9,952 nucleotides of DNA from CAZAQS01 sp964486825 (GTDB taxonomy: Bacteria > Chloroflexota > Anaerolineae > Anaerolineales > UBA4823). The stretch lies in contig CAZAQS010000177.1 in assembly GCA_964486825.1 (NCBI GenBank), forward strand, positions 1 through 9,952, read 5' to 3'. Below, piece by piece: positions 6,115 to 9,952 of the stretch (positions are counted from its first letter, which is position 1; the number at the start of each line of letters is the position of its first letter). The notes beneath the pieces are model-generated. The model did no database searches. It was not told where the DNA came from and worked only from the letters and a program-made list of their open reading frames with translations. The position numbers were made by a program, and so were the translations under genes.

Positions 6115-6495
6115 ATGACAATTGAAATCGGGATCGTTTTTGGGCTCCTAATCGTATCTGTGGTGTTGTTTGTTGCGGGTTGGATCCGGGCAGATATCGT
6201 CGCTTTGCTGGTGCTGGTGTCGTTGGCGGTGACCGGCGTCCTNNNNNNNNNNNNNNNNNNNNNNNNNNNNNNNNNNNNNNNNNNNNNNNNNNNNNNNNNN
6301 NNNNNNNNNNNNNNNNNNNNNNNNNNNNNNNNNNNNNNNNNNACGTACCTGCTGCCGATAGGGCATCCTGCACCTCTATTGGTACAGGGGCCGGGATCTT
6401 ACCAAACGAAGGATTATTTCCGGTATGGGATTGGCCTGGTCCTGATCACACTGGCAGTCGTAGTACCGGTAGTGCCTCTGTTCTGGCCATTCTGA
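6115..6495 (+). CDS. SLC13 (DASS)-family anion permease, middle missing in assembly gap
   Basis: Only the two ends of this membrane protein are present. Before the N run there are about 42 residues: a first helix MTIEIGIVFGLLIVSVVLFV, then RADIVALLVLVSLAVTGV, the standard opening of SLC13 permeases with RCK_C (TrkA-C) domains. After the gap there are 50 residues: LLPIGHPAPLLVQGPGSY, a short loop, and a last helix ending LFWPF, matching the family C-terminus. Family members import dicarboxylates, sulfate or related anions, often with Na+; complete ones usually have 450-600 residues. The frame on both sides of the Ns agrees only by chance because the true gap length is unknown. Start: ATG 6115, with GTG 6112 directly before it as an alternative; no good ribosome site is seen. 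It diverges from the metallo-hydrolase across the palindrome at 6083-6096. Confidence 0.8.
   Translation: MTIEIGIVFGLLIVSVVLFVAGWIRADIVALLVLVSLAVTGVXXXXXXXXXXXXXXXXXXXXXXXXXXXXXXXXXXTYLLPIGHPAPLLVQGPGSYQTKDYFRYGIGLVLITLAVVVPVVPLFWPF
6243..6342. other. Assembly gap (100 N)
   Basis: A run of exactly 100 N, the usual placeholder for a scaffold gap of unknown size. It interrupts the SLC13 gene. Because both flanks are the two ends of one protein in the same direction, the join is probably right, but about 1 kb or more of coding sequence must be missing. Confidence 0.95.
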
Positions 6496-6556
6496 GAAGA
6501 AAAAAGGAGGACTCGTAAAGCACCTCATGAAAGAGCGCCGGTATGTTAGGGCCCTT
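6496..6556. other. Convergent intergenic stretch without a clear terminator
   Basis: The 61 bases between the SLC13 stop and the response-regulator stop hold an AAAAAAGGAGG-like purine run (about 6500-6510) with no start codon at working distance. An imperfect hairpin GAAAG...CTTTC spans about 6529-6558, with no T-run after it on either strand. I cannot assign a terminator with confidence. Confidence 0.35.
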
Positions 6557-6913
6557 TCAGCTATTCTTAACAAATTCTACCAGCTCGACCCGATTTTTCA
6601 ATCCAAGCTTGTCTAGAATATTGGCGCGATGGCTTTCTACGGTACGTACACTTAGAAATAATCTTTCTGCAATCTGACGGTTCGTATATCCGCCAGCGAG
6701 ATAACCCATGATCTCCACTTCTCTGGGTGTCAACGACTGCAGGCCATCTTTTTGGAGGTTGATAGATGGAGATCGATCTGGGAACAGTAAACGTGTGATT
6801 GCAGGATGGATGTACATTTCACCGCGCGATATTGCCTGAATGGCGGCGATTAGCTCCTCTTCAGCTGCCCGCATTACACCATGGTCATCCGCGATGAGAA
6901 TCCGAAGGGGCAT
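6557..6913 (-). CDS. LuxR/NarL-type response regulator with most of the receiver domain missing
   Basis: The 118-residue product starts like a NarL/FixJ receiver, MPLRILIADDHGVMR (1-15, acidic pair D9-D10), then jumps straight to AAEEELIAAIQAISRGEMYI (16-35), normally the last helix of that domain. A complete LuxR-type DNA-binding domain follows: LTPREVEIMGYLAGGYTNRQ (61-80) and SVRTVESHRANILDKLGL (88-105). Relatives have about 210-220 residues, so about 95 are missing, including the phospho-accepting Asp and the switch Thr/Ser and Lys. The frame is kept. The start ATG 6913 has GGAGG six bases upstream and lies inside the last codons of the sensor kinase gene (29-base overlap), so the two form a coupled operon. 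As it stands it could bind DNA but could not be phosphorylated in the normal way. It may be a real deletion form or an assembly collapse at 6864-6872. Confidence 0.85.
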   Translation of the reverse strand: MPLRILIADDHGVMRAAEEELIAAIQAISRGEMYIHPAITRLLFPDRSPSINLQKDGLQSLTPREVEIMGYLAGGYTNRQIAERLFLSVRTVESHRANILDKLGLKNRVELVEFVKNS

Positions 6914-9677
6914 CCGGCACCTCCAAAACAATCGATGTACCCTTACCTGGTGCGCTATCGATGGTCAACGTACCTCCTAACATCTCAGCGCGTTCCCTCA
7001 TCCCAACCAAGCCCATATGGCCTTTGTTTGGAACTTTATTCGGGTCAAAACCGATTCCATTGTCTTCTACGAATATTCTAACCTCCCCGGGACCTTTTTC
7101 CAGGAGGATACCTATATCAGTTGCCTTTGAATAACGGATTGTATTTGTGAGTGCTTCCTGTACGATTCGATAAAGGGAGGTTTCCAGAACCGGTGAAAGC
7201 CTTTGGCTCTCAAAGCCATATGTCTTGAATCTTACGCTTAATTGTTCAGACTCCAATTTATTTGCCAACTGTTCCAGGGCGGCAATTAATCCGAGGTGGT
7301 CGAGAGTTGCGGGGCGCAAATCCATTGCAAGCCGGTGCAAATCTTCCAGAACCCGGTCTGTCAGTTGTTTCAGCTCTAATAAGCGCTGGCTGATATGGGA
7401 AGGGCAGCTGGGATCATGTTCCAGTCGTCCAAGGCTAAGCTTTAGGGAAGAAAGCGCCTGGCCGGCTTCATCATGAAGTTCGCGCGCGATATGATTGCGC
7501 TCACTTTCTTGCACGTTTACCAATTCGCGTGCCAGTGACTGGAGCCTTTCTTTGCTGGTGCGTACCTGTTCGAACAAACATGCATTCTGGATTGCTACTC
7601 CGGCCTGGCCTACCAGCGCTTCCGCCCACCGGATTTGTTCTGGGTCGAAAGATGGGTTACTGGCATTGCCAACTTCTACAAAACCGATCATTTTTTCGTC
7701 GGCGATTAGAGGTATGACCAACCAGTGATGTATAGACTCACTTTCCATCTGACTAGCATTTATATTGCTATCAGGGATATTCGGAATGACCAGGCTCTTT
7801 CTTGAAGAGATGACCTTCTGGATTGCTGCGTCTGTAATCCCGTCCATTGGGAAAGAGTCGATATCGGATTTGGCTTCCCAATGCCCGTAACCTCGAACGA
7901 CCCGAGCTCCAACTGGGGATATATTTTCAAAAAGGGTTACTCCCGCGGTATCAACATGAATGACCTTATTGATGTAATCCAGGAGGGTATTTATGACATG
8001 TTCGATTTCTAAGGTCTGGGTAAGAGATTGGACTGCCGCTCCCAGGGTTTCAGACGCCTGCCGGGCAGTCAACTCTGCTTGAAATAACTGGGCATTATGG
8101 ATGGCCAGTGCGGCCGGGGCTGTGAAAGCAGTTAAACGAGCTACGTCTGCCTGGTCGTAAGCTCCATTTTGCTCACTGATTAACAGGATGGTACCCGTGA
8201 CTGTATCACTGATCGTTAGTGGAGCGGCAAGCATCGAACAAATCCATTCCAATCCAGGCAAAGGTATCCAATCGAGATTCTCTTTTATCGAGCTTACCAG
8301 AACTGGCTGTTTAAACGAAAAGGCTTGATATAACAGAGGCAACTCTTCGAACTTTTTAATTTGTTCGAGCGATTGCAAACCTTCGGGGTAGTCATCAAAA
8401 CCAAGTTGGCTTGCAAGGCGAATTGTAAAACCTTCGATCAAGAGGATCCCTGCGCATCGGAAATCGATTGTCTTACGGATTTGTTCCAGGATTGCTCCTA
8501 ATACTTGTTCGAGCTCAAGACTGGAAATAAGGGCAATCGTAGCCTGGACCAGGCTTTCTGCAAATTCACGATTTACACGTTCAGCAATGGATAATTCGCG
8601 CAATTCCTCGTTTTGGCGTTCAAGCTGGATTTCTGCCAATTTACGCTCGGTGACATCGACCAGGCTAAGCACAAGGCCTTCAATTTCTCCTTTGGCCCCT
8701 CGAACAGGATGCAGGCTCCAATCCCAGTACGTCACTCCACGCTCTGGAAATTCTGAATATTCGAATGGTTTTTCCAGAACTGAGTATGGCTGGCCTGTCT
8801 CCACTACTTTTTGAAATATGGTTTGGTTTTCAGGGTGAGGGTAGAGGTCGAAGTGGTTCTTGCCGCTAAAATACTCCGGCGGGTAACCTCCCGCCTTCGC
8901 ATAGGTATCGTTCACGCGTATGAAGTTGAAATTTCTATCCAGGTAAGCGATATGGGTATCGATGGTGCGGAAATATTTTTCCAAAAGCTCGTTCTTTTTA
9001 ACCAGCTCTTCCTCGTATTTCAGGTGTTGTGTGATGTCCTGGTTGACGATTATCGCTCCCTGGATAATTTCAGCATCATCCAGGATTGGGACGGACGAAT
9101 TTAGGATATATTTATGGGCGCCGTCGAAACTCTCTATCTTGATTTCTTCGTTAAGAATTGTCTCTCCATGATTTATAGCCCGATATATAGCCCAGTCCTG
9201 GGGCCCAATTATCTTGCCGGAATCCAGCCACCAAGCTTTGTACTCCCCATATCCTTCTGCGCCTACAAATCTTGCACCTGCCCAGATCGTCTGCCCGGCT
9301 GGATTCCCGTGGACGATCTTTCCATTCTTATCTGCAATCCAGACCCCAACGGGCAGTAGCTCCAACACCCTGCTGAGTAGCTTGTCTGTACTCCTTAAAA
9401 TACTCTCCGCTCGAATTCTCTCCGATATCTCATTCAAGAGTGGTTTTAGTTGCAGGAAGTAAAGACCCGGGAAAATCAGCAATACCATAATCAATCCATC
9501 CACAAGGGTTTCGACAACGTAATTAGGGAATTCGATAAAGTAGACAATCACCATAGAGACGACTTCTGCCAGGAAAATGATCAACAATAAGATGGTTGAA
9601 ATTCTTAATGGAGATAAATTCCGGTCCGATGTGAAGGTAGGAGGTGTCTCATCGAGAAGACCAAGGTAAGTGGACAT
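6885..9677 (-). CDS. Membrane PAS-PAS-GAF-GAF sensor histidine kinase, NarX/LiaS class (HisKA_3)
   Basis: A 930-residue hybrid-free sensor kinase. Two membrane helices lie at about 24-48 and 57-76 with almost no loop between them, so sensing is probably cytosolic or within the membrane. Next come a PAS domain (about 103-215, LLPVGVWIADKNGKIVHGNP), a second PAS (about 232-345, ending VDVTERK), and two GAF domains (about 380-530 and 555-705). The HisKA_3 dimerisation helix has the phospho-accepting His735 in RNHIARELHDEAGQAL. The ATPase domain has Asn845 (ALTNTIRYS), DNGIGF (872-877) and GHMGLVGMRER. This class phosphorylates LuxR-type response regulators, matching the gene that overlaps its end. 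Start ATG 9677 has a modest GAGG upstream and a promoter candidate at 9763-9792. The ligand is unknown. The gene is more AT-rich than 1-3142. Confidence 0.95.
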   Translation of the reverse strand: MSTYLGLLDETPPTFTSDRNLSPLRISTILLLIIFLAEVVSMVIVYFIEFPNYVVETLVDGLIMVLLIFPGLYFLQLKPLLNEISERIRAESILRSTDKLLSRVLELLPVGVWIADKNGKIVHGNPAGQTIWAGARFVGAEGYGEYKAWWLDSGKIIGPQDWAIYRAINHGETILNEEIKIESFDGAHKYILNSSVPILDDAEIIQGAIIVNQDITQHLKYEEELVKKNELLEKYFRTIDTHIAYLDRNFNFIRVNDTYAKAGGYPPEYFSGKNHFDLYPHPENQTIFQKVVETGQPYSVLEKPFEYSEFPERGVTYWDWSLHPVRGAKGEIEGLVLSLVDVTERKLAEIQLERQNEELRELSIAERVNREFAESLVQATIALISSLELEQVLGAILEQIRKTIDFRCAGILLIEGFTIRLASQLGFDDYPEGLQSLEQIKKFEELPLLYQAFSFKQPVLVSSIKENLDWIPLPGLEWICSMLAAPLTISDTVTGTILLISEQNGAYDQADVARLTAFTAPAALAIHNAQLFQAELTARQASETLGAAVQSLTQTLEIEHVINTLLDYINKVIHVDTAGVTLFENISPVGARVVRGYGHWEAKSDIDSFPMDGITDAAIQKVISSRKSLVIPNIPDSNINASQMESESIHHWLVIPLIADEKMIGFVEVGNASNPSFDPEQIRWAEALVGQAGVAIQNACLFEQVRTSKERLQSLARELVNVQESERNHIARELHDEAGQALSSLKLSLGRLEHDPSCPSHISQRLLELKQLTDRVLEDLHRLAMDLRPATLDHLGLIAALEQLANKLESEQLSVRFKTYGFESQRLSPVLETSLYRIVQEALTNTIRYSKATDIGILLEKGPGEVRIFVEDNGIGFDPNKVPNKGHMGLVGMRERAEMLGGTLTIDSAPGKGTSIVLEVPDAPSDSHRG

Positions 9678-9762
9678 ACTGGCCTCTTATTATTGTTTGG
9701 CTAACAGGTCGATATATGAATTAAGGTCGGGGAGGAGCTATTACTCTAGTATTGATAATTCT

Positions 9763-9792
9763 ATTATAACTTGTAGATGAACCAGCTCTTAA
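9763..9792 (-). promoter_or_regulatory. Sigma70-type promoter for the kinase-regulator operon
   Basis: On the minus strand a perfect -10 TATAAT (9763-9768) has an 18-base spacer to a weaker -35 TTAAGA (9787-9792, four of six). The start would be near 9755, leaving a leader of about 78 bases to ATG 9677. The AT-rich divergent gap 9678-9834 shows no hairpin terminator. Confidence 0.5.
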
Positions 9793-9807
9793 CGACTTTA
9801 CTTGCCC

Positions 9808-9836
9808 TTGTAAAAACGATTGATTTTCGGGATAAT
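9808..9836 (+). promoter_or_regulatory. Possible plus-strand promoter of the second PAS gene
   Basis: TTGTAA (9808-9813) and GATAAT (9831-9836) are 17 bases apart (four and five of six matches). If real, transcription starts near 9843, and the coding start must be ATG 9850 with almost no leader. The AT-rich setting makes a chance match possible. Confidence 0.3.
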
Positions 9837-9952
9837 GGTATTTAGCAGAATGTTATATAAAATTCCAATAAGGTTTGAAACCGTACTAGAACATCTTCCG
9901 ATTGGGGTATGGCTGGCGAACGAAAAAGGCGAGATCATTTACGGAAACCCGG
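9835..9952 (+). CDS. N-terminal fragment of a PAS-domain protein, probable second sensor kinase (3' end outside window)
   Basis: The frame is open to the window edge. Residues FETVLEHLPIGVWLANEKGE followed by IIYGNP are a PAS domain start and align closely with LSRVLELLPVGVWIADKNGK then IVHGNP of the adjacent kinase (first PAS domain). The PAS begins almost at the N-terminus, so unlike its neighbour this protein has no membrane helices in front of it. In-frame starts are ATG 9835 and ATG 9850; neither has a clear ribosome site, and the candidate promoter at 9808-9836 would favour 9850. It diverges from the kinase gene. It is probably another PAS sensor kinase, but a diguanylate cyclase or PAS-only protein cannot be excluded because the rest is not in the window. 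Confidence 0.75.
   Translation, partial: MVFSRMLYKIPIRFETVLEHLPIGVWLANEKGEIIYGNP

Noticed and set aside
6035..6373. Upstream extension of the metallo-hydrolase frame, even through the N run
   Set aside because: The added residues are unlike any MBL start, the frame through Ns is meaningless, and the promoter at 6075-6103 lies inside the extension.
6501..6530. Minus-strand terminator candidate (GAGG...CCTC followed by six T)
   Set aside because: The stem has only four pairs with a 12-base loop, too weak to call even though the T-run is present.
6527..6616. 29-residue plus-strand open frame behind an AGGAGG at 6505-6510
   Set aside because: The spacing to the ATG is about 16 bases, too long, and most of the frame is antisense to the response regulator.
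9728..9757. Shine-Dalgarno-like GGGGAGGAG on the plus strand as the start of a small gene
   Set aside because: No start codon lies at suitable distance, and the nearest TTG opens a frame of only a few codons.

Overview
The window looks like a bacterial scaffold from a draft or metagenome assembly, since it contains a run of exactly 100 N. The gene set (a Clp1-like P-loop kinase, a DegV protein, a patatin-like hydrolase, an SLC13 permease, a PAS/GAF sensor kinase of the NarL-partner class) and the style of the small protein at 175-618 suggest a Chloroflexota (Anaerolineae-like) genome. This placement is inference from protein flavour only; there is no rRNA or other marker gene here.

Layout. 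(1) 1-3142, plus strand, GC-rich: the tail of an unrecognised gene, a 147-residue protein of unknown function, a Clp1/Grc3-type polynucleotide-kinase-like protein, a nitroreductase, and an ATP-grasp ligase related to D-Ala-D-Ala ligase. Spacing is tight (19, 2, 48 and 53 bases), so an operon is likely. (2) 3122-6034, minus strand: a metallo-beta-lactamase-fold hydrolase, a patatin-like lipid acyl hydrolase and a DegV fatty-acid-binding protein, in that order of transcription. DegV overlaps the ATP-grasp gene tail to tail. Good minus-strand sigma70-type promoters lie before the hydrolase and before the patatin. (3) 6115-6495, plus strand: an SLC13-family permease whose middle is lost in the N run. 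It diverges from the hydrolase across a 14-bp perfect palindrome that sits inside the hydrolase promoter. (4) 6557-9677, minus strand, visibly more AT-rich: a 930-residue membrane PAS-PAS-GAF-GAF histidine kinase overlapping a LuxR-type response regulator gene. (5) 9835-9952, plus strand: the start of a second PAS protein, diverging from the kinase and similar to its first PAS domain.

How they may work together. The patatin and DegV proteins plausibly form a fatty-acid release and capture pair. The kinase and regulator form a two-component system, but the regulator as assembled has lost almost the whole receiver core, including the phospho-accepting aspartate, in frame. That is the most striking feature: either a real in-frame deletion giving a receiver-less regulator or an assembly collapse at a short repeat. 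The second is the palindromic operator candidate placed exactly between the -35 and -10 boxes of the hydrolase promoter. I see no CRISPR array, tRNA, rRNA, insertion sequence or phage gene, and no clear previously undescribed multi-gene system.
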